Shown: in pieces, positions 1 to 7,593 of the stretch
How positions within the stretch are numbered: the first letter of the stretch is position 1
How the letters are laid out: each line of letters starts with the position of its first letter
From: Psychroserpens sp041224425
GTDB taxonomy: Bacteria > Bacteroidota > Bacteroidia > Flavobacteriales > Flavobacteriaceae
Assembly: GCF_041224425.1 (NCBI RefSeq)
Contig: NZ_JBGFGL010000067.1
Span: 124,001-188,000 of the forward strand
Reading direction: 5' to 3'
DNA: 64,000 nt
Position numbers and translations under genes: made by a program
The notes under the pieces: generated by a model
What the model saw: the letters and a program-made list of their open reading frames with translations, nothing else
Databases searched by the model: none
Told to the model about the DNA's origin: nothing

Positions 1-570
1 CTGAAAATTATAAGATGCAAAATTCTTGGAATGGATCAATTGAAGTACTTCATCAATATTGTTTTCAGTTTCAAAACAATGTGCAAAAATATAGGCTTCG
101 TTTTTAAAATGGTTGATGGCAATGATATTTTGATAAACGGCATAGTAGATGTCAGGAATTCCCAAAACCTTATCCTTTTTCGAAATATCGATATCTTCAA
201 AATACTTAACAGCATCATAGGCTGTATATCCGAATATACCATTATTGATGAATTTGAAATTGGTATCTGAATTGATTTTAAAACGTTTAGTGAACTTGTG
301 AATTTCTTCCGTTACGGAAACGCTTTCTGTATAGTTTTTCTTTGAACTTCCATCGGGATATAGTTGTTCAATGGTGTTGTTTTTAACTTGAATGGAGGCA
401 ATCGGATTGAAGCAGATATAGGAAAAACTGTTGTCATTGGCATGGTAATCACTACTTTCCAATAAGATACTGTTAGGGTAATTATCTCGAATTTTCAAAT
501 AGATACTCACTGGTGTAATGGTATCTGCCAATATTTTTTTGTAATGTGTATAGAGACTAAAGGTTTTCAT
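1..570 (-). CDS. trpE: Anthranilate synthase component I, N-terminal part (cut by window edge)
   Basis: This is the first 190 codons of a gene that runs off the left edge. The product would be the chorismate-binding subunit that makes anthranilate, the first step of tryptophan synthesis, together with a TrpG glutaminase. The start (MKTFSLYTHYKKILADTITP) and the region around residues 38-62, with ESSDYHANDNSFSYI and NPIASI, match my memory of flavobacterial TrpE proteins; this N-terminal part normally holds the tryptophan feedback site. The catalytic C-terminal domain is outside the window. The ATG at 568-570 lies just after a leader peptide and terminator hairpin, so expression is probably set by attenuation. 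PabB or another chorismate enzyme is less likely, given the Trp-rich leader. Confidence 0.88.
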   Translation of the reverse strand, partial: MKTFSLYTHYKKILADTITPVSIYLKIRDNYPNSILLESSDYHANDNSFSYICFNPIASIQVKNNTIEQLYPDGSSKKNYTESVSVTEEIHKFTKRFKINSDTNFKFINNGIFGYTAYDAVKYFEDIDISKKDKVLGIPDIYYAVYQNIIAINHFKNEAYIFAHCFETENNIDEVLQLIHSKNFASYNFQ

Positions 571-585
571 TGTTGTTTAAATTAA

Positions 586-615
586 AAAAGGCTTGTCGTG
601 AATGACAAGCCTTTT
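586..615 (-). terminator. Attenuator terminator hairpin upstream of trpE
   Basis: A perfect 12-bp inverted repeat (arms 586-597 and 604-615) with a 6-nt loop. Read on the minus strand it is followed by a T-rich run. It sits between the stop of the Trp-rich leader ORF and the trpE start, the expected place for an intrinsic terminator used in attenuation. Confidence 0.85.
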
Positions 616-643
616 CAATATTTTGTAAAAATATACTATAGGT

Positions 644-706
644 TTAGTTCACGAAGACTGAGTTTCGAGAATTCCACCACCAAGTATGATTTAATTTTGT
701 GTTCAT
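644..706 (-). CDS. trpL: trp leader peptide with three consecutive Trp codons
   Basis: A 20-codon ORF reads MNTKLNHTWWWNSRNSVFVN and stops at 644-646. Three adjacent TGG codons (residues 9-11) are very unlikely by chance in an AT-rich spacer. The ORF lies a few bases after a strong promoter and is followed by a terminator hairpin and then trpE. By analogy with enterobacterial TrpL, ribosome stalling on the TGG codons under Trp-tRNA shortage should change RNA folding and let transcription reach trpE. The end of the ORF contains TCGTGAA, which is complementary to TTCACGA in the loop and 3' arm of the terminator, a possible alternative pairing. An AT-only 7-bp hairpin (ATATTTT/AAAATAT) lies between the two. 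Confidence 0.85.
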   Translation of the reverse strand: MNTKLNHTWWWNSRNSVFVN

Positions 707-718
707 AATTATCAGGTC

Positions 719-749
719 CAAATATAGAAATGAAATTTTAGAATTCAAA
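719..749 (-). promoter_or_regulatory. trp leader promoter (TTTG-N19-TATATTTG)
   Basis: On the minus strand TTTG (746-749) and TATATTTG (719-726) are separated by exactly 19 bases, matching the Bacteroidota consensus TTTG-N19/21-TAnnTTTG. The predicted transcript start falls only about 5-10 bases before the leader-peptide ATG, so the 5' untranslated region would be very short. Confidence 0.75.
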
Positions 750-757
750 TAAAAGAG

Positions 758-788
758 AAAAGATTCTCACAAGTCGTGAGAATCTTTT
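758..788 (-). terminator. Terminator after the YceI gene
   Basis: A 13-bp perfect inverted repeat (758-770 and 776-788) with a 5-nt loop, A-rich on one flank and T-rich on the other. It lies 23 bp beyond the stop of the YceI gene and just upstream of the trp promoter, so it probably insulates the two units. Confidence 0.75.
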
Positions 789-810
789 CAAGCTATTAAT
801 CAAATTTCAA

Positions 811-1383
811 TTAATATTTAAGAGTAACGTTGATGTCAAATTCATCATAAATAGCCTTGTCTTTTAAATCATCAAAGAAACTATTGGAACGGTATTTAAT
901 ATCATATTTTGTTCTGTCAATTTTAAAATTAGCAGTTACAGTGTTTCCATCAACCGTCATTTTCAAAGAATGAGGAAGTGTTTGTCCTTTAATGGTCAAA
1001 TCTCCAAATACTCTGTAATCTCCATTTTCTCCTGTGACTTTGTTGATTTTGAAAATGGCTTTTTTATGTTGGTCTACACCAAAAAAATCATCAGATTTAA
1101 GGTGGCCTTCTAATTTTTCTTTTCCTCTACCAGCCTCTAAATCGGTTACATTTATAGTGGTCATATCGATTACGAATTCACCTCCAACTAAGTTTTCACC
1201 ATCGAATTGTAAAGCACCTTCAGATAAATTGATGGTACCTTCATGAGATCCAGTTACTTTATAACCTTTCCAAGTTACAGAGCTATCTTTTACAGCTACT
1301 TTTTTATCTTCAATGGTAGTGAATGAGGCAATAGATATTGCTAATACCATTAGCAATCCGGTTTTTAAAATGTTGTTTTTCAT
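811..1383 (-). CDS. YceI family periplasmic protein
   Basis: A 190-residue protein with a signal peptide (about residues 1-22) and one YceI-like domain filling the rest, a lipocalin-like barrel thought to bind isoprenoid or other long lipids. Features typical of the family include DSSVTWKGYKVTGSHEG near the mature start, a conserved LEGHLKSDDFFGVDQHKKAIF segment near the middle and a C-terminal FKIDRTKYDIKY region. It overlaps the upstream MarR gene by 4 bases, so the two are co-transcribed and the regulator probably controls this gene. In other bacteria YceI proteins respond to stress or pH; the ligand here is unknown. Confidence 0.9.
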   Translation of the reverse strand: MKNNILKTGLLMVLAISIASFTTIEDKKVAVKDSSVTWKGYKVTGSHEGTINLSEGALQFDGENLVGGEFVIDMTTINVTDLEAGRGKEKLEGHLKSDDFFGVDQHKKAIFKINKVTGENGDYRVFGDLTIKGQTLPHSLKMTVDGNTVTANFKIDRTKYDIKYRSNSFFDDLKDKAIYDEFDINVTLKY

Positions 1384-1841
1384 TGTTCTTTTGATTTAAG
1401 TTTTAATAATAATTTGTTTAATTGTTCTAATTCGGTCATTGTCAGATTTGAGGTGATGTCTTTTTCTGTTTGTTCAATAATTACATCTAAGGTTTTCAAT
1501 ATTTCTAGACCTTCAGAAGTAATGTAAATTTCAATCTTGCGTCTATTTTCCTTGCATTGATTACGTTTGACAAACCCCTTTAATATTAATTTATCTACTA
1601 AGCGCGTTGTGTTACTCATCTTATTCACCATGCGCTCTTGAATATCTTGCAGATTTATGGGATTACCTTTTTGTCCTCTTAAAATCCGTAATACATTAAA
1701 TTGTTCTATAGATAAATCGTAAGGTTTCAAAACAGCTAAAATTTCGTTTTTTACCCATGTGCTGGATAAAAACATATTGATTACCATTTGCTTTTCTAAT
1801 GGTAATCCTGTTTTTGTTTTTAAACGTTCCTTTAGATTCAT
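1380..1841 (-). CDS. MarR family transcriptional regulator
   Basis: A 153-residue regulator with the MarR winged helix at about residues 43-125. The recognition region has ERMVNKMSNTTRLVDKL and the wing has RNQCKENRRKIEIYIT, followed by a dimerisation helix at the C terminus. The gene is first in a two-gene unit with the YceI gene (ATG and TGA overlap by 4 bases). Its start lies 2 bases from a 21-bp palindrome that also covers the promoter, so it is likely autoregulated. The inducing ligand cannot be read from the sequence. Confidence 0.9.
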   Translation of the reverse strand: MNLKERLKTKTGLPLEKQMVINMFLSSTWVKNEILAVLKPYDLSIEQFNVLRILRGQKGNPINLQDIQERMVNKMSNTTRLVDKLILKGFVKRNQCKENRRKIEIYITSEGLEILKTLDVIIEQTEKDITSNLTMTELEQLNKLLLKLKSKEQ

Positions 1842-1842
1842 T

Positions 1843-1873
1843 TATATACAATAATTGTATATACAAATGTATA
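1843..1873 (-). promoter_or_regulatory. Overlapping palindromic operators of the MarR gene
   Basis: Positions 1843-1863 form a 21-bp palindrome (10-bp arms around a central A). A second, partly overlapping palindrome (TATACA-AA-TGTATA) spans 1860-1873. Both sit directly upstream of the MarR start and overlap the -7 box, the usual arrangement for autorepression. Confidence 0.7.
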
Positions 1874-1892
1874 CTTTATTTTAAATATCAAA
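1864..1892 (-). promoter_or_regulatory. Promoter of the MarR-YceI unit
   Basis: On the minus strand TTTG (1889-1892) is followed after 17 bases by TACATTTG (1864-1871), which fits the Bacteroidota -7 consensus TAnnTTTG. The spacing is slightly shorter than usual. The -7 box lies inside the second MarR palindrome. Confidence 0.6.
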
Positions 1893-1947
1893 ACTAATAT
1901 TTTGTTAAAGTTTTAATTCCGAATGGAAGGAATACTAACTTTATATC

Positions 1948-2466
1948 ATGAAGTATTTATGGTTATTGGTTTTGGTTCTTACTTTTTCATGTAAAGAACA
2001 GGAACATAAAAAGGAAGTTGCAACTTTGTCTGATCCGGAAATCTCAAGTGAAACATTAGAAGTTTATGATTTTGATGGATTGCAGAAGTTTTTGAATACA
2101 ACAGACGATAAAGTCCATGTGGTTAATTTTTGGGCGACTTGGTGTAAGCCTTGTGTGAAAGAATTGCCATATTTTGAACAAATCAATGAAAAATATAAAG
2201 GTGATGTAGAGGTCTTGTTAGTGAGTTTGGACTTTCCTAGTAAATATGAAACAAAGTTAAAACCTTATATAAAGGAAAAAAAATTACAATCAAAAGTGGT
2301 CGCTTTAGATGATGTGAACTCAAATGTATGGATTCCAAAAGTAGATGAAGAGTGGACTGGAGCTATTCCTGCAACGATTATTTTCACAAAGGACAAACGC
2401 AAATTTTATGAGCAATCTTTTGATTATACAGAACTTGAAAACGAAATAAAACAATTCCTTAAATAA
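1948..2466 (+). CDS. TlpA-like thioredoxin lipoprotein
   Basis: A 172-residue lipoprotein with lipobox Cys at residue 15 (LTFSC), a short linker and a thioredoxin-like domain from about residue 40. The active site WCKPC (Cys66, Cys69) in the context NFWATWCKPC is typical of TlpA/ResA-type periplasmic thiol-disulfide reductases, which keep cysteines of exported proteins or cytochromes c reduced. The gene is 8 bp upstream of another thioredoxin-fold gene and near rhodaneses and dsbD, so DsbD could be its electron donor. The exact client is unknown. Confidence 0.88.
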   Translation: MKYLWLLVLVLTFSCKEQEHKKEVATLSDPEISSETLEVYDFDGLQKFLNTTDDKVHVVNFWATWCKPCVKELPYFEQINEKYKGDVEVLLVSLDFPSKYETKLKPYIKEKKLQSKVVALDDVNSNVWIPKVDEEWTGAIPATIIFTKDKRKFYEQSFDYTELENEIKQFLK

Positions 2467-2474
2467 ATAAACCC

Positions 2475-3089
2475 ATGAAAAACACATTTAAAACAGTATT
2501 CTCGCTAATTACCATTGTGGCTTTATCGTCCTTTACCTATTTAGGAGGAGGCCATGGTTATCATGTTGGCGATGTTGCTACAGATTTTGAATTAGAAAAC
2601 ATTGACGGTAAAACAGTTTCCCTATCCGATTATAAATCGGCTAAAGGATTCATTGTCATCTTTACCTGTAACACGTGCCCTTATGCAGTGGCTTATGAAG
2701 ATCGTATAGAAGCTTTGAATAAGAAGTATGCAGATCAAGGCTATCCTGTTATCGCTATTATGCCTAACAATACAGATGTAAAGCCTGGCGATAATATGGA
2801 AGCAATGCAAGCTCGAGCTAAGGCTAAAGGATTTACCTTCCCATATTTAATGGATGAAGGTCAAAAGATATATCCGCAATATGGAGCGACCAAAACACCT
2901 CATGTATATGTATTACAAAAAACCACAAAAGGTAATGTTGTTAAATACATTGGAGCTATTGACGATAATTACCAAGATGCCAGTGCTGTCAACACAAAAT
3001 ATGTAGAAGATGCCGTAGATGCTTTGTTGGCTGGAAAAGAAATCAAGGAAACTCAAACCAGAGCTATCGGGTGTTCTATTAAAGTTTAA
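2475..3089 (+). CDS. Exported thioredoxin-fold / AhpC-TSA-like protein
   Basis: A 204-residue protein with a signal peptide (about residues 1-22) and an AhpC/TSA/Redoxin-type thioredoxin fold. The Cys pair lies in TCNTCPYA (Cys65, Cys68), a CNTC motif found in a family often labelled thioredoxin family protein or peroxiredoxin-like. VGDVATDFELENIDGK is the usual peroxiredoxin N-terminal strand. It is co-directional and 8 bp from the TlpA-like gene, suggesting joint exported thiol redox work. Whether it is a peroxidase or a disulfide reductase cannot be told; the CxxC favours reductase. Confidence 0.85.
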   Translation: MKNTFKTVFSLITIVALSSFTYLGGGHGYHVGDVATDFELENIDGKTVSLSDYKSAKGFIVIFTCNTCPYAVAYEDRIEALNKKYADQGYPVIAIMPNNTDVKPGDNMEAMQARAKAKGFTFPYLMDEGQKIYPQYGATKTPHVYVLQKTTKGNVVKYIGAIDDNYQDASAVNTKYVEDAVDALLAGKEIKETQTRAIGCSIKV

Positions 3090-3114
3090 AATCATTTGAC
3101 AAAGAAAATTTATG

Positions 3115-3145
3115 AACCTGGAGTGTAACACTTCAGGTTTTTTTT
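3115..3145 (+). terminator. Terminator after the thioredoxin-fold gene
   Basis: An 11-bp stem (one G-T pair) with a 3-nt TAA loop at 3115-3139 is followed by a run of T to 3145. It lies 26 bp beyond the stop at 3089 and separates this gene from the rhodanese pair. Confidence 0.8.
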
Positions 3146-3208
3146 CGTCTTTTTCATAAGGAAAAGTTAATTTTGCATGGTTTTTGATACTAAATTAATT
3201 TATCAATT

Positions 3209-3523
3209 ATGGCAGATTTAACACAAGAAGAGTGGATTTCAAAATTGAAATCGGATAATAATGCAGTAATTTTAGACGTTAGAACACCTATGGAAGTGGC
3301 TCAAGGAGTAATACCTGATGCCATTCATATCGATATTCATAGAGGTCAAGGCTTTGTTTATGAGGTAGATCAATTGGATAAAAACAAAAGTTATTTTGTG
3401 TATTGTAAAGTAGGAGGGAGAAGTGGTCAGGCTTGTGCTATTATGAATCGATTGGGATTTGAAAAAACATACAACCTATTAGGAGGCTTCAGTGCATGGC
3501 AAGGTGAAGTATCCTATTTATAA
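3209..3523 (+). CDS. Single-domain cytoplasmic rhodanese
   Basis: A 104-residue protein made of one rhodanese domain without a signal peptide. The active loop is CKVGGRS with catalytic Cys66, preceded by ILDVRTPMEV near residue 21, the usual first rhodanese signature. Rhodaneses carry sulfane sulfur as a persulfide on the Cys. It is followed after 13 bp by a second, exported rhodanese, so the two probably form one transcript. Its sulfur acceptor cannot be deduced. Confidence 0.9.
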   Translation: MADLTQEEWISKLKSDNNAVILDVRTPMEVAQGVIPDAIHIDIHRGQGFVYEVDQLDKNKSYFVYCKVGGRSGQACAIMNRLGFEKTYNLLGGFSAWQGEVSYL

Positions 3524-3536
3524 ACCAATCAAAAAA

Positions 3537-3935
3537 ATGAAACATTTTAGAATTTTAACACTAATGGTTATAACGCTTTTGCTTTTCAATTGCAAAGACA
3601 ATAACAATTCTACAGTAAAAGTGATCACTCCAGATGAAATGCAAACCCTTCTGGAGTTGGAAGAAGTTCAAATTGTTGATGTAAGAACTCCTGAAGAGTA
3701 TGAACACGGTTTTATCAACAATTCTCAAAACATCGACTTTATGTCACCTACATTTGATGAGGATATTGCTAAGTTGGATAAGTCCAAACCTGTTATCTTA
3801 TATTGTAAATCAGGTGGTCGCAGTGCTAAATGTTCCGAAAAGCTTGAAGAAGCAGGTTTTGTGAAAATTTATGACTTGGAAGGTGGCATCACCCAATGGC
3901 AATTTGAAGGCAGGGAAGTCAAAACTTTTGAATAA
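3537..3935 (+). CDS. Rhodanese-domain lipoprotein
   Basis: A 132-residue protein starting at the ATG at 3537, chosen because it opens a clear lipoprotein signal with Cys19 (LLFNC). An in-frame upstream extension to 3492 lies inside the previous gene and is rejected. The rhodanese domain spans about residues 28-128, with IVDVRTPEEY and the active loop CKSGGRS (Cys90). It is the exported partner of the cytoplasmic rhodanese just upstream and could handle sulfane sulfur outside the inner membrane. A strong terminator follows. Confidence 0.88.
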   Translation: MKHFRILTLMVITLLLFNCKDNNNSTVKVITPDEMQTLLELEEVQIVDVRTPEEYEHGFINNSQNIDFMSPTFDEDIAKLDKSKPVILYCKSGGRSAKCSEKLEEAGFVKIYDLEGGITQWQFEGREVKTFE

Positions 3936-3942
3936 AAAATTG

Positions 3943-3968
3943 AACCGAACATTATGTTCGGTTTTTTT
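3943..3968 (+). terminator. Terminator after the rhodanese pair
   Basis: AACCGAAC and GTTCGGTT form a perfect 8-bp stem (3943-3950, 3956-3963) with a 5-nt loop and a T run. It starts 7 bp after the stop codon. Confidence 0.85.
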
Positions 3969-4065
3969 ATGCCTTACATTGAGATTTGTTAATCTAGTTC
4001 TAATGCGCTCGTTTAATCCTATTGTTTTTTATAAATTAGCGTCATTCAATACCTAATGACTTTTG

Positions 4066-6471
4066 ATGAAGAATCTTGTTATAACACTGTGTAGTGTTTT
4101 AGTGTTTTCCCTAACAGCTTTTGCCCAAGTTTTAGAACCTGTAAAATGGGAAACTTCTGTTACTAAAATATCAGATACTGAATACGATTTAATTGCCACA
4201 GCTACTATCGATGAAGGTTGGCATTTGTATTCACAAAATGTTCCTGAAGACGGACCAATTCCTACGACGTTTAATTATACTACAACAAGCGATTTTAAAT
4301 TGGTTGGTAAAACACTTGAAGATGAAGGTCATACCATTGACGATCCAGTGTTTGAAATGAAAATCAAGTTTTTTGAACTTAAAGCAGACTTCAAACAACG
4401 CATAAAAATCTTAAATAAAGATTTGTCTATAGTTAAAGGTGAAGTCGAATTTATGGTCTGCGACGATAAGCGTTGTTTGCCTCCAAGCTATGTCGATTTA
4501 CAGTTTGATCTTTCTGTAGGACAAGAAATTAATAATATTCCTGCTGGAGGATTATTTCAAGCTTCCAGTGATGAAGCATCTCAAATAGTAGAACCTGTTA
4601 AATGGAAAAGCGACGTTGAAAAAATTTCGGATACTGAATTTGTTCTAGTATCAATAGCATCTATTGATAAAGGTTGGAAACTTTACTCTCAAAATGTTCC
4701 TGAAGACGGACCGATTCCTACTGAATTTATATATGAATTGCCTGAGGGTGTTGAATTGGTTGGAACAACTTCTGAACCTGAAGGACAAGTAGTTCAGGAT
4801 AAAGTCTTTGAGATGGAAATCAAATTCTTTAAGAACACAGCAGAGTTTAGACAACAGGTTACATTAGCAGATAGTTCTGTTAAAGCAATTACTTCTGAAG
4901 TTGGATTTATGGCCTGTAATGATGAAAGATGTACAGCACCAACGTATGTGGATTTAAATTTTGATTTGACCAATGTTACAAAGCTGGCATCTGCAGAATC
5001 AACTTATACTTCTTCTAAAGAAGATGGTGCCACGCGAGGCTTATGGTCGATTTTTATCGTGGCGTTCCTTTCCGGTTTTGTTGCTTTGTTAACGCCTTGC
5101 GTCTTCCCAATGATTCCAATGACGGTTAGTTTCTTTATCAAACAAAGTCAATCTAAAGCAAAAGGAATCAGAAATGCCATTATCTACGGCTTGTCAATTA
5201 TTGTGATTTATGTATTGCTAGGAACGATTATTACAGCCATTTTTGGTGCGGATGCTCTCAATGCTCTTGCGACCAATGTATGGTTTAACTTGATATTTTT
5301 CTTACTACTGGTGGTATTTGCTATTTCCTTTTTGGGCGCATTTGAAATTGTGCTTCCAAATTCTTGGGCAAACAAAGCAGATCGTCAAGCCGATAGAGGC
5401 GGATTTATTGGTATTTTCTTTATGGCCTTGGCATTGGCCATTGTGTCATTTTCATGTACAGGACCAATAGTGGGTACGATTTTAGTAGAAGCTGCTTCTA
5501 AAGGAGGTATTGCTCCAGTTGTTGGTATGCTTGGTTTTTCAGCAGCTATTGCATTACCTTTTGCATTATTTGCAGCATTTCCAGGATGGTTAAATTCCCT
5601 ACCAAAATCAGGAGGATGGTTAAATACGGTTAAAGTGGTTCTCGGATTTTTAGAATTGGCATTGGCATTTAAATTCTTGTCTCAAGCAGATTTAGTATTA
5701 CAATTACACCTGCTTGAGCGTGAAGTGTTCTTAGCCATATGGATTGCTATTTTTGGAGCCTTGTCCTTATATCTCTTCGGAAAAATACAATTACCTCATG
5801 ATTCACCTTTGAGTCATATTTCCGTAGGCCGATTGATGCTCGGGCTCTTAACCTTATCGTTTACAATTTACATGATTCCTGGACTTTGGGGAGCACCATT
5901 GAATCTGATTAGTGCATTTCCGCCACCTTTAGATTATAGTGAATCGCCTTATGGTGTAGGGAATTCCAAAAATGGAACGGCATTGAGTGCTTCCGATCAT
6001 TCCGAATTGCCCGAGGGTGGACATTTGTTGGCACCTCATAATATTCTAGCATTTAACGATTACGATAAAGGTCTTGCTTATGCTAAGGAAGTTGGAAAAC
6101 CAGTCATGATAGATTTTACGGGTTGGGCTTGTGTGAATTGTAGAAAAATGGAACAAAATGTTTGGGTCAAGGACCGTGTTTTGAATACCTTAAAGAATGA
6201 CATTGTTTTAATTTCTTTGTATGTAGATGATAAGCGTCCGTTGCCTGAAGATGAAGTTATGGAATCAAAACTAAGACCAGGAAAAAAACTAAAATACATT
6301 GGTCAGAAATGGAGTGAACTACAAACCATAAAATATAAAACCAATACGCAACCTTTTTATGTTCTAATGGGTCATGATGAACAAAATTTAATCGCTCCTG
6401 TTGGTTATACGCCTGATGCAGATGAATATTATAATTGGCTTAGCGAGGGAATTGGTAATTTTAAGAAGTAA
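4066..6471 (+). CDS. dsbD: Thiol:disulfide interchange protein DsbD with duplicated N-terminal domain
   Basis: An 801-residue membrane protein that would pass electrons from cytoplasmic thioredoxin to exported thiol proteins. The ATG at 4066 starts a signal peptide ending near FAQ; a TTG one codon earlier is less likely. Two DsbD alpha-like domains follow in tandem (about 22-155 and 175-305), each with SQNVPEDGPIPT and a paired-Cys region (VCDDKRC, ACNDERC). The membrane core (about 335-620) has Cys345 in LLTPCVFPMIP and Cys464 in SFSCTGP. The C-terminal thioredoxin domain has the active site CVNC (Cys689, Cys692). Most DsbD proteins have one N-terminal domain, so the duplication is unusual. 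The TlpA-like and CNTC proteins upstream are plausible clients. Confidence 0.93.
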   Translation: MKNLVITLCSVLVFSLTAFAQVLEPVKWETSVTKISDTEYDLIATATIDEGWHLYSQNVPEDGPIPTTFNYTTTSDFKLVGKTLEDEGHTIDDPVFEMKIKFFELKADFKQRIKILNKDLSIVKGEVEFMVCDDKRCLPPSYVDLQFDLSVGQEINNIPAGGLFQASSDEASQIVEPVKWKSDVEKISDTEFVLVSIASIDKGWKLYSQNVPEDGPIPTEFIYELPEGVELVGTTSEPEGQVVQDKVFEMEIKFFKNTAEFRQQVTLADSSVKAITSEVGFMACNDERCTAPTYVDLNFDLTNVTKLASAESTYTSSKEDGATRGLWSIFIVAFLSGFVALLTPCVFPMIPMTVSFFIKQSQSKAKGIRNAIIYGLSIIVIYVLLGTIITAIFGADALNALATNVWFNLIFFLLLVVFAISFLGAFEIVLPNSWANKADRQADRGGFIGIFFMALALAIVSFSCTGPIVGTILVEAASKGGIAPVVGMLGFSAAIALPFALFAAFPGWLNSLPKSGGWLNTVKVVLGFLELALAFKFLSQADLVLQLHLLEREVFLAIWIAIFGALSLYLFGKIQLPHDSPLSHISVGRLMLGLLTLSFTIYMIPGLWGAPLNLISAFPPPLDYSESPYGVGNSKNGTALSASDHSELPEGGHLLAPHNILAFNDYDKGLAYAKEVGKPVMIDFTGWACVNCRKMEQNVWVKDRVLNTLKNDIVLISLYVDDKRPLPEDEVMESKLRPGKKLKYIGQKWSELQTIKYKTNTQPFYVLMGHDEQNLIAPVGYTPDADEYYNWLSEGIGNFKK

Positions 6472-7200
6472 TTATTTTTCAAAGTAAACTTCCTCAAAGG
6501 GTACTCGAAATCGTGGACCATAAATTCCTTTGTCGTCTCTAATCCCACAGCCAATAATCATATTGATTTCGGCTCCTCGAGGTAATCCCAAAATTTGTTT
6601 TACACGAAGGGTGTCACTTCCTTCCATAGGGCAAGTATCATAACCTATAGCAGCCATGCTGATCATGAAATTTTCGGCTGCTAATCCTGCACTCTTATGA
6701 GCAACAATACGCATATCGCTTTGCCTGGTTTGACGATAAATGGGTCTAAATAATCCAACGATCTGAAATATCCAATATCTTAAGAAGCCAAGGATTCCGA
6801 GAATATCAAAATAGATGTTAGGAATTAATTTTTTATAATAATCGGTAGCTTGTTTTTTGCGTTTTTGCAACCTTGGTTCTAGGTCAGGTTTGTCAAAAGC
6901 CTTATTCAAAAATGCAATATTGGCTTGAGCGCGTTTTCTCCATAGGTCTTTTCTGGTAACCACAACTACTAATTGTTGTGCAGTTTTAGCTGCATTTTGA
7001 TTAAAGCAGGCTTTAGCTATAGCTCCTAAGGTGTCCTTTGAAGTAACATGGTAAAACTCCCATAGTTGAAGATTGCTACTGGTAGGTGCTAACGCTGCAT
7101 TTTGCAAACATTGCTTAACTTTTTCCGAATCGATAGCAATATCTTTATAGATACGTGTCGATCGTCGGTATTGAATGGCTTCGGTAACTGTTTTTTCCAT
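6472..7200 (-). CDS. Nitroreductase family protein
   Basis: A 242-residue flavoprotein of the nitroreductase superfamily. It opens with TVTEAIQYRRSTRIYKD, where the RRSxR motif binds FMN phosphate, followed by ALAPTSSNLQLWEFYHV; later AAENFMISMAAIGYDTCPMEG gives the second FMN-contact region. Members reduce nitro compounds or quinones with NAD(P)H. It is slightly longer than classic NfsB-type enzymes because of an insertion at about residues 100-150. Its stop codon directly abuts the convergent dsbD stop. The natural substrate is unknown. Confidence 0.88.
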   Translation of the reverse strand: MEKTVTEAIQYRRSTRIYKDIAIDSEKVKQCLQNAALAPTSSNLQLWEFYHVTSKDTLGAIAKACFNQNAAKTAQQLVVVVTRKDLWRKRAQANIAFLNKAFDKPDLEPRLQKRKKQATDYYKKLIPNIYFDILGILGFLRYWIFQIVGLFRPIYRQTRQSDMRIVAHKSAGLAAENFMISMAAIGYDTCPMEGSDTLRVKQILGLPRGAEINMIIGCGIRDDKGIYGPRFRVPFEEVYFEK

Positions 7201-7224
7201 AGATGAAAAATAAGTAATTAAAAT

Positions 7225-7467
7225 CTAGGAGAAAAACCATCCATAACATTTAAGTCCTAACCAATATCCACAACCTAGTATAAAAGGGTAGAATAAGAAT
7301 AACCAAAGGTAATCCAATACTTGAAGTTGACTAAAAGTTGCTGAACCATTTTTGGTTAACAGTCCGATAAAGTCATACCAGGATTTTAATCCGAGATAAG
7401 CGGCCAGTACATTTGCTATAATGGCAATAATAAGGATAAAAAGACCTATAAGATAAATTTTAAGCAT
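7225..7467 (-). CDS. Small two-helix membrane protein, unknown function
   Basis: An 80-residue protein with a membrane helix at about residues 3-25 and another at about 52-72, joined by a polar loop. It is 24 bp upstream of the nitroreductase on the same strand and could share its transcript. I recognise no domain with confidence. Length, start codon and hydrophobic pattern support a real gene. Confidence 0.7.
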   Translation of the reverse strand: MLKIYLIGLFILIIAIIANVLAAYLGLKSWYDFIGLLTKNGSATFSQLQVLDYLWLFLFYPFILGCGYWLGLKCYGWFFS

Positions 7468-7593
7468 AGAAGTTTATTCTTAAAGATAAGAAAATGATTA
7501 TGAAACAGTTGATTCCCAATATTGAAAAAAAATGGTCATAAAACAACAATTTTACAATTTCGTCCGTATATATTTAAACCGCTATTCTGAACT

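Noticed and set aside
31..270. Open frame of 79 codons on the plus strand at the left edge.
   Set aside because: It is antisense to trpE, whose product is clearly recognisable on the other strand; the frame has no domain.
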